Origin: Bacteroidota bacterium
Lineage (GTDB): Bacteria; Bacteroidota; Bacteroidia; Bacteroidales; Tenuifilaceae
Direction of reading: 5' to 3'
DNA length: 44,180 bases
Assembly: GCA_029558675.1 (NCBI GenBank)
Contig: JAKQEF010000124.1
Span: 1 to 44,180 of the forward strand
The translations under genes and the position numbers were made by a program. Positions 17,850-25,843 of this stretch are shown piece after piece. A model generated the notes under the pieces. That model was given only the letters and a program-made list of their open reading frames with translations. It was not told the DNA's origin and ran no database searches. The stretch's first letter is position 1. Each line of letters starts with the position of its first letter.

Positions 17850-18259
17850 AAAAAGTATTTATAGACACCAATATCATCGTCGATCTTCTGGCAAAAAGAG
17901 AACCATTCTATGAAGAAGCGGCTATGCTGTTTACACTGGCCGACAAACAACAGGTGTGCCTGAGTGTTTCTGCACTTACATTTGCAAACACCAATTACAT
18001 TCTTTCCCAATCATTGAAACCCGAAGAAGTCAGGCAGATACTTCGCAAAATGAAACTCATTGTTCAGGTGTTATGCATAAACGAAAAGATCATAGGGTTG
18101 TCGCTCAACGACAATGACTTTAGAGATTTTGAGGATGCTGTCCAGTATTACACTGCCTTGGAAAATGATACCGATATCATCATTACACGGAATCTTAAAG
18201 ACTTCCAAAAGGCCAAACTACCCGTAATGACAGCAGCTCAGTTTTTAACGACTATTTAA
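17846..18259 (+). CDS. PIN-domain toxin (VapC-like ribonuclease)
   Basis: A 137-residue single PIN domain. It starts with VFIDTNIIVDLL, where Asp7 is the first metal-binding acid of the VapC active site. FRDFEDAVQYYTA supplies the middle Glu/Asp pair and DIIITRNLKDF the last conserved segment. PIN toxins cleave structured RNAs, often tRNA or rRNA, with Mg2+ or Mn2+. It is translationally coupled to the upstream antitoxin by a 4-base overlap. All expected acidic positions are present and the length is normal, so it looks intact. The module is bracketed by two palindromic repeats, suggesting it arrived as a unit. Confidence 0.92.
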   Translation: MKKVFIDTNIIVDLLAKREPFYEEAAMLFTLADKQQVCLSVSALTFANTNYILSQSLKPEEVRQILRKMKLIVQVLCINEKIIGLSLNDNDFRDFEDAVQYYTALENDTDIIITRNLKDFQKAKLPVMTAAQFLTTI

Positions 18260-18379
18260 TTATTGCCCTCGGTTATCAGTAGCATAGTTCCGAACCCAAA
18301 GCACCATATCACCATACCAAGGAATCGGAGGATGGAATGGGGCTAAAAACGAAACGCAGGCTTGCATAAAGTAAGATGC

Positions 18380-18408
18380 CCGTTCATTTCGACAGGTTCA
18401 ATGAACGG
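18380..18408. repeat. 29-bp palindromic repeat, copy 2 (downstream of the toxin-antitoxin pair)
   Basis: The same sequence as at 17498-17526 with one base changed in the loop (GGTTC for GGCTC), same orientation. Both 9-bp arms are intact, and flanking GCC and GGC triplets could lengthen the stem with a small bulge. It lies 121 bases after the toxin stop and 48 bases before the stop of the convergent lipoprotein gene. Confidence 0.85.
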
Positions 18409-18455
18409 CGGGCTTAATGAATGGGGAAATCGAGCGTAGAGTTAAAACCTTATGC

Positions 18456-19841
18456 CTACGGTTTTGAAATGGCCTCGCAAATCTCTCTGAAGTAGGTAAC
18501 CTCAAATCGGCGCTGCGCCTCCTTAATGGCTTCGAGGCCTGCCTCCCTTTCGCTATAGTGCCTACCGCTAAAACCCTCTAATGCCTTATAATAAACACGG
18601 TTACCCTCAGGAGTTTCCACTTTGATGTGCCCTTCGAGGGCAACATTTTTGTAAGTATCGCCCTTTCCGAAACTCCTGGTGAGGGTATTGATATGGACGA
18701 TGTAATCGGCATCGGCCGGTTTGTCCTTGATCACATACCCCATCTCCATGGCCTTTTTAATGAATACGTTGTAAAGAGGGCCCGGATTTAACGCTTCGCC
18801 CATGTTCACCTCCGAATCGACAATGGCAAAAGTAGGCTTGGCTATGTTAATCCTAATGCTGCCCTCGGGCAGGATAAGCCTTGATACCAGCCTTCGAATC
18901 ATGGGATCGGTAGTGCCTTCGTTCAGTATTTCATCCATATCAACCGTAGCCAGAAGGGTTTCGTGCGATTTGGCAGAGCGAACCATATCAATCTCAAAGG
19001 AGGCGATGCCATTCCTATCGGTTCTCTTCCTGTTATTCCTGAGTGGCTTTTCCGAGTATGTTACAATCAGGGGCAAATCGGCAACATTTCCAATGGTACG
19101 GAAACGGGACTGAAATCGTAAGGACGATGCCTCAATCCCTTTTCCCGTTTTAACGCTCACCTCTCCCTGCAAGGGCACTATCTCCAGCCCCGAAAGAGTG
19201 GCCGAAAGCTCTTTGTAAACCTCATTGCCCAGGTATATTTGTGCACCCCTGAACTCCACCGGCAGAGGCTCGCTGAAATAGGGTTTTATGGGCTCGAGGG
19301 CCTTTACCAGCTGAACCAGGGCCTGGCGGATGTTCCCGGCATCGCAGGCATTAATACCACCGGAGAAAAAATCGAGCGAGCGGGCAACTGCATTGCTCTT
19401 CTTCTGCTCCTTGAGCTGCTGGTAGTGTGATTTGGATAAACGGTAGAAAACCCAGTAGCTATCGGCACTGTCCCACGAGTCAACCATTTCATATCCCTCC
19501 AGCTCCTGCTGTGTTTGCGCCCTGATTATGGAAGTGAAATCCTCCCTATAGCTGAGGTTCGATTCAAAGGCATGGAGCAGCGAATTGCTGGATATGTTGA
19601 TGGAAATCTCCCCTGCCATATCGGCTAATGCGCTTTGGCGTGCAGCCTGCTGATACTGGCTCACATCTGCAGTTTTTCGGGCGGCGCCTATACCATAGTA
19701 ATACAAAGGCGATGTAGGCCTGCTCTGAACCCACTCCGGTTTGGGCGATTGCGGCGGTTGCTGTGCCTTCCTGGTGCTGAAGCATCCCGATAAAACAAAG
19801 GCAAAAACGATGAAGGAAAACGGATATAACGACTTACTCAT
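18456..19841 (-). CDS. LPP20-type lipoprotein
   Basis: A 461-residue lipoprotein. The signal MSKSLYPFSFIVFAFVLSGC gives Cys20 as the lipidation site. Residues about 35-145 form an LPP20 domain: PEWVQSRP, YYYGIGAA and a long helix rich in Ala (QQAARQSALADMAGEISINISS). The rest (about 165-461) holds no family I can name. It includes beta-rich stretches and a C-terminal segment about 355-455 (ADYIVHINTLTRSFG, SEREAGLEAIKEAQRRF) that resembles periplasmic assembly lipoproteins only in general character. It overlaps the preceding TPR lipoprotein gene by 4 bases, so both are co-translated and probably act together at the envelope. Function unknown. Confidence 0.83.
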   Translation of the reverse strand: MSKSLYPFSFIVFAFVLSGCFSTRKAQQPPQSPKPEWVQSRPTSPLYYYGIGAARKTADVSQYQQAARQSALADMAGEISINISSNSLLHAFESNLSYREDFTSIIRAQTQQELEGYEMVDSWDSADSYWVFYRLSKSHYQQLKEQKKSNAVARSLDFFSGGINACDAGNIRQALVQLVKALEPIKPYFSEPLPVEFRGAQIYLGNEVYKELSATLSGLEIVPLQGEVSVKTGKGIEASSLRFQSRFRTIGNVADLPLIVTYSEKPLRNNRKRTDRNGIASFEIDMVRSAKSHETLLATVDMDEILNEGTTDPMIRRLVSRLILPEGSIRINIAKPTFAIVDSEVNMGEALNPGPLYNVFIKKAMEMGYVIKDKPADADYIVHINTLTRSFGKGDTYKNVALEGHIKVETPEGNRVYYKALEGFSGRHYSEREAGLEAIKEAQRRFEVTYFREICEAISKP

Positions 19842-21205
19842 TGGTTTTCAGGATTATACTGATTTATCTTTTGGGCTACTCGCTGGGCAACCCTATCGGT
19901 AACTTCGGACTGGAGCGTGCTAACGGTTTTTACATTGCGATTGGCCGCTAACAGCTGCTTTAAAGCCTTATCGGCGCTTGCCGATTCATCTATCCTGTCC
20001 TTGGGCGAATCCTTATCGGCAAACTCCCAATACCCGGGGACCAGTTTACTTTTATCGCCTTCAAAAATGGCATAGTTAGCCTGATCGGACAGGTTCACAT
20101 CGAATGCATCGGATACCAAAACGGCATTGGTTTCGGTAGAGGTAAGCTGATATTGGAAAGTAATGTTCACATTATTCTCCTTGCTGACCACAAGGTAAAC
20201 GATTTTGTGGTACTTAACCTCTTTTTTCTCCTCGCCGGTAACCTTATCTTTGTTTACCACCTCCTCTTTCATATAGCCCCGTTTCTCTTCCCTTTTCTCT
20301 TTCCCTTCGAAAGTGGTGTACTTAACCACTGTTCCGTTGAACGACGCTTTGGCCATCAACATTTTGGTAGATGAAACTTCGCTTATACTGGCACTGGCAA
20401 CGGGTATCCTATTGCCCTTAATTTCCACAACCTTAATAAACGGATTGCGCAGTTCACCAAGTTGGGTTACAATCTTACTCTGCAAAATGGTTGCTGCGTC
20501 GGCAATATTGGTGTTATTTTTAATGGCTCCCATCGAGATGGTCAACATTCCCTTGTTCAGGGCTTCATCGCGCAAATCCTTGCTATCCTTATAAACCCCA
20601 TGGTTTACTATGATGGTGTTGAAAGAGAGGTATGCCGAACGGTAAAGCCCGTTGAGCAGGTATTCCGTACCCTGCCTGTATAGCGGTTCGCACTGCGAAA
20701 CCTTCATATGCTCGTCAACGCCCTGATACCCGGGGTCGATTTGCTTGATCTCGGCAAAAATTTGCTCCGATTCCTTGAATTTTTCATCCTCGAGAAGCAA
20801 ACGGGCTTCATCGTATCGTTTTGAGAGGTAGCGGGGTTTTGCCTCATCGAAGTAGCCTTTGGTGGCTGGCGACAGGGCAATGTTAACGCCTGTGGCGTTA
20901 ATCTTGTCGAAATAGGCCCTCGATTCGATGTAATTGTACACCACCGCCTTATCATCGCCATTGAGGTATGCCTTGCTTACCTCAAATTCCTTATTGGATA
21001 GTACCTTTTGACCATTGTTTCTGAGTCCAATGGCTGCGTCTAAATTCTTGGGGTTGGCCAATACGGCCTGGTAAAACATCTCGGCGGCCAGCTCGTAAAA
21101 TCCTGCCTCCTCGTACTTTAAGCCTTTTTTCACATACCTTTTCGATACGCAGCCCGCAAATGCAATGGCAATGGCCAATAGTAGTAATGGTAATCTTTGT
21201 TTCAC
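19838..21205 (-). CDS. TPR-containing lipoprotein
   Basis: A 455-residue lipoprotein with signal MKQRLPLLLLAIAIAFAGC (Cys19). TPR-like helices begin at once (GLKYEEAGFYELAAEMFYQAVLANPKNLDAAIGL) and recur around KPRYLSKRYDEARLLLEDEKFKESEQIFAEI and GTEYLLNGLYRSAYLSFNTIIV. The second half is a distinct region of beta character (VKVVEIKG, KVKYHKIVYLVVSKENNVNITFQYQLTST) with a Lys/Glu-rich insert at about 300-330. I recognise no named family for that part. It overlaps the LPP20-type gene that follows by ATGA, and is transcribed divergently from the Tricorn-like gene across 400 bases. Likely outer- or inner-membrane-anchored in the periplasm. Confidence 0.8.
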   Translation of the reverse strand: MKQRLPLLLLAIAIAFAGCVSKRYVKKGLKYEEAGFYELAAEMFYQAVLANPKNLDAAIGLRNNGQKVLSNKEFEVSKAYLNGDDKAVVYNYIESRAYFDKINATGVNIALSPATKGYFDEAKPRYLSKRYDEARLLLEDEKFKESEQIFAEIKQIDPGYQGVDEHMKVSQCEPLYRQGTEYLLNGLYRSAYLSFNTIIVNHGVYKDSKDLRDEALNKGMLTISMGAIKNNTNIADAATILQSKIVTQLGELRNPFIKVVEIKGNRIPVASASISEVSSTKMLMAKASFNGTVVKYTTFEGKEKREEKRGYMKEEVVNKDKVTGEEKKEVKYHKIVYLVVSKENNVNITFQYQLTSTETNAVLVSDAFDVNLSDQANYAIFEGDKSKLVPGYWEFADKDSPKDRIDESASADKALKQLLAANRNVKTVSTLQSEVTDRVAQRVAQKINQYNPENQ

Positions 21206-21605
21206 GGTTAATGAAGTTAGAGTTAGTGTAAACAGTGATTGTATTTTTAATTGGGCTAAAAGTAGTAAAAATAATGGGGAGTATTGATGCCGTTCAGGCT
21301 AATATTCCTTACTTTCATTCCGTCAAAATATTATAGTTCACCATTGTTCCATTGCCTAATTGAGAATCAAAAACTTGTGGATTGCCATCAATCATCGTGC
21401 ATTAGAATAATTAGTCAAGATATAAAACAATGAGTCTCTTCATCAGAGTTTATTTTTCTGCCTCCTTATATGCCAATTTATTGTTCAATTTTTATATTTG
21501 GGTGTTGAACGGGATTAGAAAAAGAGAGCATCCTTATGAACTAAACTTAACCACAATATCTTCATCTAACTGAAAATCCAACTACAAATCAAAAAAAACT
21601 AACCC
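21206..21605. other. 400-base divergent intergenic region
   Basis: AT-rich gap between the TPR lipoprotein gene (minus) and the Tricorn-like gene (plus). It should hold both promoters. On the plus strand TATATTTG at 21493-21500 is an exact TAnnTTTG match. On the minus strand TACTTTTA lies about 50 bases upstream of the lipoprotein start, with one mismatch. No ORF, RNA gene or strong hairpin was seen. Confidence 0.5.
21493..21500 (+). promoter_or_regulatory. Candidate -7 element for the Tricorn-like gene
   Basis: TATATTTG matches TAnnTTTG exactly and lies 105 bases before the ATG. The expected TTG at -33 is not clear, so the assignment is tentative. Confidence 0.35.
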
Positions 21606-24600
21606 ATGAAACAATTCACTTTTACCAAGTTGTTGGTAGCATTTCAGGTATTCGTTCCTGTCGTTCTTTTTGGTATCAATATTCAGGACACCCGCATGCT
21701 GTCGCAACCTGCCATCGGTGCCAATCAAATCGCCTTTATCTATGCCGAAGACCTGTGGGTAGCCAATATCGATGGTACCCAACCTCGTAGGCTTACGGTG
21801 GACAGGGGCGTAGAATCCAACCCCGTATTCTCACCCGATGGTCGGTTAATAGCCTTCAGTGCCGAGTACGATGGCAATGTTGATGTTTATGTTGTTCCTG
21901 TTGAAGGGGGTATTCCCTCCCGATTGACCTGGCATCCCGGGGCCGATTATGTGCGGGGGTTCACACCAGACGGGAAGAGTGTGCTTTTCATCTCGCAACG
22001 TTCTACCCACACAGGGAGTCATTTCCAGCTGTTCACTGTGCCGATAACCGGTGGTTTTCCCAATCAACTTGAGATACCCAGTGCCTTCCACGCTTCCTAC
22101 TCGCCCAAAGGCGATTACATTGCCTATACGCCTCTGTATGATGCCTTTAATCAATGGAAGAACTATAGGGGAGGCACCATATCCACCATTTGGCTTTTCT
22201 CCACAGCCGACCATTCGGTGAAAGTAATCCCGAAACCGGAAGGGGGATGCAACGACACCAAGCCCGTTTGGATAGGCGAAACCGTTTATTTTCTTTCCGA
22301 CAGGAATGGCGAGTTCAACCTATTCAGCTTTAATTTTAAAACTTCTGAGATTTTACAATTGACAAACTACTCTGATTTTCCGGTGGTAAACATAGCCACC
22401 AATGGCAATCAAATCATCCTTGAGCAGGGGGGATATCTTCACATCTATCGCGATGGGATAAAATGGCCACAGAAACTTACCGTGGGCATAGCCACCGATT
22501 TGCAGGAACTCCGCCCCCGCTTTGTGAGCGACAGCAAGTATATCCGAAGTGCTCATATATCCCCCTCAGGTGCCCGTGCCGTATTTGATTACAGGGGTGA
22601 AATTATTACCATCCCTGCCGAGAAGGGCGATCCCCGTAACATTACCCAATCCGTTGATGCCCACGACAAGTACCCCGCATGGTCGCCCGACGGGAAGTCT
22701 ATTGCATACATCTCCGATGCCACAGGCGAATATCAGCTCTATATAAAACCGCAGGATGGCAAGGGCGATTCCAAATTGTACAAGCTCAATGGGGCAGGAT
22801 TCTATGCCTATCCACGCTGGTCGCCCGATGGCAAGAAAATTGCCTACGTTGACAATAGCCGTACCCTATACATTCTGGATGTTGAATCGGGCAGTATTGT
22901 TGCAATTGATGCCGACGAGGTTTACTCCCCCGGAGATTTCCGCCAGATACTTGGGTCGTGGTCGCACGACTCCAGGTGGATAGCCTACACCAAGGTGCTT
23001 GACACCTACTTTAAACAGGTATTCATATACTCGTTGGATCAGGGTAAATCATATCCTGTTACCGACGGATTAAGCGATGCCTCGGAGCCCGTTTTCGACC
23101 CCGAAGGGAAATATCTCTACTTCTTCGCCTCTACCGATGCGGGCCCCGTTGTCAACTGGTTCGATCTCTCCAGCAGCGATATGAGGATGACGCGGACAAT
23201 CTACCTGGTTACACTTCAGAAAGATACCATTTCGCCCTTTGCCAGGGAGAGCGATGAGGAAGAGCCTAAAAAGGATGAGGATGCCCCGAAGGAAACGGAC
23301 AAGGGAAAAAAAGGCGATAAGAAGGATGGTGCCAGCGAGAAAAAGGCTGAAGGGTTGAAAATTGATTTTCAGGGAATTGAAAATCGCATTGTGGATTTTC
23401 CAATAAAGGCTGGCAACTACTACAATCTGGGTGCTCCAAAGGAGGGAGAGATACTTTTTATCGAAAGACCCTACGAGTATGGTTCATCGGGTACGTTGCG
23501 TAAATACGATATGAAAAAGCGCAAGGAGTCTGAGGTGATGGAGATGGACGGCTACATTCTGTCGGCCGATGGGAAAAAGATGCTGTATGTAAAGGATAGG
23601 GCGTGGACCATTTCGGGTGCGGGCGAAAAGTCCGAACAGGGAAAGGGAATGCTCAACCTTGGAAAGGTGAGCGTGAAAATAGACCCAGTTGCCGAGTGGC
23701 GGCAAATATTGGACGAGGCGTGGCGAATCAACCGCGACTATTTTTACGATCCCGGGATGCACGGGGCCGACTGGAAAGCCATGAAAGCCAAGTATGAGGT
23801 TTTTCTCCCCGATCTGGCCTGCCGCAGCGATTTAAACCGCCTGATACAATGGATGTGCAGCGAATTGGCCGTTGGGCATAGCTACTCCGGCGGTGGCGAC
23901 AGGATTGATAGCCCCAAAAGGATCAGTGGCGGTCTGCTGGGGGCAGACTACAGCATAGACAACAACAGGTATAGATTCAGCAAAATTTACGGCGGGCTAA
24001 ACTGGAATCCCGAGCTACGCTCACCGCTTACCGAGCCGGGAATCAACGCTAAGGAGGGCGATTACCTGCTTGCCGTTAACGGCAACGACCTTACCGCCGA
24101 TCAAAACCTATTCAGCTTTTTTGAAAATACATCGGGGAAGATTGTAGAGCTAACCATTGGCCCCAACCCCAACTATACCCAATCGAGGGTGGTGAAAGTG
24201 GTCCCCGTTGGTAATGAGTTCGCACTGCGAAATCGCAATTGGGTTGAAGGGAACCTGAAAAGGGTTACCGAGGCCACCAACGGACAGGTTGCCTACGTTT
24301 ACGTACCCAACACCGGAGGTTCAGGGCATCAATACTTTAAGCGATACTTTTTCCCTCAGGTGAACCGCAAGGCAATTATCATAGATGAGCGTTACAACGG
24401 CGGCGGCCTTTTGGCCGATTACTATGTTGACCTGCTTACACGTCGCTACCAGTCGCACTGGAACTACAGGTACGGCAAGGATTTAAAATCGCCCACGGCA
24501 TCCATACAGGGACCTAAGGTGATGATTATTGACGAGAATGCCGGATCGGGAGGCGATATGCTGCCCTACATGTTTCGTAAATTCGGGGTGGGAACCCTGG

Positions 24601-24887
24601 TTGGCAAACGCACCTGGGGCGGACTTGTCGGCGTGCTCGGCTTCCCCGAGCTCATGGATGGTGGTTATGTAACGGCTCCCAATGTAGCCATTTGGACAGA
24701 GGATGGGTTTATTGTGGAAAATGTAGGAGTTGAACCCGATATCGAGGTAAACCAGTGGCCGGCCGAGGTTATAAAGGGCAGGGATCCGCAGTTGGAAAAG
24801 GCCATAGAGGTTGCCCTCAAGGAGCTGGAGAAGAATCCGCCGGTTGAGCCAAAGAGACCGCCACATCCTGTAAGAGTGAAGCAATAG
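21606..24887 (+). CDS. Tricorn protease homologue (S41 family)
   Basis: A 1093-residue secreted protease. A signal peptide is likely at 1-23. Two beta-propeller regions follow, with repeated SPDGRLIAFSAEYDG and SPDGKSIAYISDATG blades (about 30-540). A Lys/Glu/Asp-rich linker covers about 546-585. The tricorn core follows, with a PDZ-like domain (GDYLLAVNGNDLT, about 817-830). Catalytic residues fit Tricorn: GHSYSGGG (His758) and the nucleophile in ENAGSGGDML (Ser981), followed by GKRTWGGLVG. Tricorn-type enzymes degrade peptides. In Bacteroidota the homologues carry signal peptides and probably act in the periplasm. The length is typical for the family. The charged linker has different composition from its surroundings but occurs in many relatives. 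Start is the ATG at 21606. Confidence 0.93.
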   Translation: MKQFTFTKLLVAFQVFVPVVLFGINIQDTRMLSQPAIGANQIAFIYAEDLWVANIDGTQPRRLTVDRGVESNPVFSPDGRLIAFSAEYDGNVDVYVVPVEGGIPSRLTWHPGADYVRGFTPDGKSVLFISQRSTHTGSHFQLFTVPITGGFPNQLEIPSAFHASYSPKGDYIAYTPLYDAFNQWKNYRGGTISTIWLFSTADHSVKVIPKPEGGCNDTKPVWIGETVYFLSDRNGEFNLFSFNFKTSEILQLTNYSDFPVVNIATNGNQIILEQGGYLHIYRDGIKWPQKLTVGIATDLQELRPRFVSDSKYIRSAHISPSGARAVFDYRGEIITIPAEKGDPRNITQSVDAHDKYPAWSPDGKSIAYISDATGEYQLYIKPQDGKGDSKLYKLNGAGFYAYPRWSPDGKKIAYVDNSRTLYILDVESGSIVAIDADEVYSPGDFRQILGSWSHDSRWIAYTKVLDTYFKQVFIYSLDQGKSYPVTDGLSDASEPVFDPEGKYLYFFASTDAGPVVNWFDLSSSDMRMTRTIYLVTLQKDTISPFARESDEEEPKKDEDAPKETDKGKKGDKKDGASEKKAEGLKIDFQGIENRIVDFPIKAGNYYNLGAPKEGEILFIERPYEYGSSGTLRKYDMKKRKESEVMEMDGYILSADGKKMLYVKDRAWTISGAGEKSEQGKGMLNLGKVSVKIDPVAEWRQILDEAWRINRDYFYDPGMHGADWKAMKAKYEVFLPDLACRSDLNRLIQWMCSELAVGHSYSGGGDRIDSPKRISGGLLGADYSIDNNRYRFSKIYGGLNWNPELRSPLTEPGINAKEGDYLLAVNGNDLTADQNLFSFFENTSGKIVELTIGPNPNYTQSRVVKVVPVGNEFALRNRNWVEGNLKRVTEATNGQVAYVYVPNTGGSGHQYFKRYFFPQVNRKAIIIDERYNGGGLLADYYVDLLTRRYQSHWNYRYGKDLKSPTASIQGPKVMIIDENAGSGGDMLPYMFRKFGVGTLVGKRTWGGLVGVLGFPELMDGGYVTAPNVAIWTEDGFIVENVGVEPDIEVNQWPAEVIKGRDPQLEKAIEVALKELEKNPPVEPKRPPHPVRVKQ

Positions 24888-24914
24888 CATTTGCGAGGTT
24901 GACTTCCTGCCCTT

Positions 24915-24962
24915 CGAAGGGCTCGGCGAAGCCAAACCCGAAGGGCTCGGCGAAGCCAAACA
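24915..24962. repeat. Tandem duplication of a 24-base unit
   Basis: Two adjacent copies with a 24-base period, each beginning CGAAGGGCTCGGCGAAGCC, start at 24915 and 24939 and differ only at the last base. They lie 27 bases after the Tricorn stop and just before the left repeat array. Within a copy GGCTTCGCC-type symmetry (GGC-TCG-GCGAAGCC) could fold weakly. Confidence 0.75.
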
Positions 24963-24977
24963 TAATATCTCTTCAAT

Positions 24978-25199
24978 GTCTCGCTGCGCTGCAGCTTGTG
25001 TGGCGGGACTACCTCAAATGCAACAAAGGTCTCGCTGCGCTGCAGCTTGTGGGACGGAATTATCCCAAATGCAACAAAGGTCCCGCTGCGCTGCAGCTTG
25101 TGTGGCGGGATTACCTCAAATGCAACAAATGTCTCGCTGCGCTGCAGCTTGTGGGAGAGGTTGCTCCAAAGCAACAAAGGTCTCGCTGCGCTGCAGCTC
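24978..25199 (+). repeat. Left hairpin-repeat array (5 cores)
   Basis: Five copies of a core close to GTCTCGCTGCGCTGCAGCTT start at 24978, 25029, 25080, 25131 and 25180, so the periods are 51, 51, 51 and 49 bases. Each core contains GCTGC-GCT-GCAGC, a 5-bp stem with a 3-base loop. The linkers are of three kinds: A (GTGGCGGG...ACCTC), B (GGGACGG...TATCCC) and C (GGGAGAGGTTGCTCC), in the order A B A C. Long ORFs run through the array on both strands only because the repeat lacks stop codons. It is not treated as coding. Confidence 0.92.
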
Positions 25200-25310
25200 A
25201 ATTTTTATTTTTAGAAAGAAACACTCTTTAGGCGCAGAGCGCAGCAACCTTTGTAACCAATCACAAAAAGAAAGGACATAGGTGCAGGGCACCGAAACCT
25301 TAAAAAAAGT

Positions 25311-25318
25311 TATCTTTG
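25311..25318 (+). promoter_or_regulatory. Candidate -7 element for the transposase gene
   Basis: TATCTTTG matches TAnnTTTG exactly and ends 12 bases before the ATG at 25331, so the transcript would have almost no leader. An alternative in-frame TTG at 25316 lies inside the element and is rejected. Confidence 0.45.
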
Positions 25319-25330
25319 AATAAAAACGCT

Positions 25331-25810
25331 ATGGCAAATACCTATACACAGTTTTACGTGCATCTTGTGTTTTCGCCCAACAATAGACAAGCACTAATAC
25401 AGCGATCGTGGAAAGATAAATTGGAAAAATATATTACTGGAATTGTTCAAAAAAACGGCCACAAAATGCTGGCGGTAAGCTGTATGCCTGACCACGTTCA
25501 TATTTTCATTGGCTATAATGTTAATCAGCTGATTCCCGACCTGGTGGAACATATTAAAACATCGACCAATGCATGGATAAAGGACGAGAACTTATCCAAA
25601 TTCAAATTTGCTTGGCAGCGGGGATATGGTGCATTTTCCCATTCGCGTTCTCAACTCGATACGGTTGTGCAGTATATTCTCAATCAGGAGGAGCATCATC
25701 GAAAGAGGTCTTTCAGAGAGGAGTATTTGGAAATACTACGCAAAAACGATGTTAAGTTTCAAGATGAGTATTTATTTGAATTCTTTGACAATGGCTCGGA
25801 ATGGGAATAG
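25331..25810 (+). CDS. Y1 (HUH) transposase, IS200/IS605 or RAYT type
   Basis: A 159-residue single-domain Y1 transposase. The HUH metal-binding motif is DHVHIFI (His55, His57). The nucleophile is Tyr115 in VVQYILNQEEHH, followed by the family's C-terminal segment KRSFREEYLEILRKN. Such enzymes nick and join single-stranded DNA at hairpins. TnpA of IS200 has similar length, while RAYT proteins act on dispersed REP hairpins and are not mobile themselves. No TnpB gene and no IS200-type ends are seen. Instead the gene lies between two arrays of one hairpin repeat (24978-25199 and 25844-26263), 33 bases from the right one, as RAYT genes do with REP elements. All catalytic residues are intact, so it may be active. 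The ATG at 25331 is used. Confidence 0.92.
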   Translation: MANTYTQFYVHLVFSPNNRQALIQRSWKDKLEKYITGIVQKNGHKMLAVSCMPDHVHIFIGYNVNQLIPDLVEHIKTSTNAWIKDENLSKFKFAWQRGYGAFSHSRSQLDTVVQYILNQEEHHRKRSFREEYLEILRKNDVKFQDEYLFEFFDNGSEWE

Positions 25811-25843
25811 CTATTTGTTTTTAATAATGCCCTAAAGATAAAG

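Noticed and set aside
24899-25281. Long ORFs through the left repeat array, both strands
   Set aside because: They read the hairpin repeat in all frames and give low-complexity repeats of Cys/Arg/Ala/Ser. Several overlapping frames are open at once because the unit has no stop codons, so this is repeat sequence, not genes.
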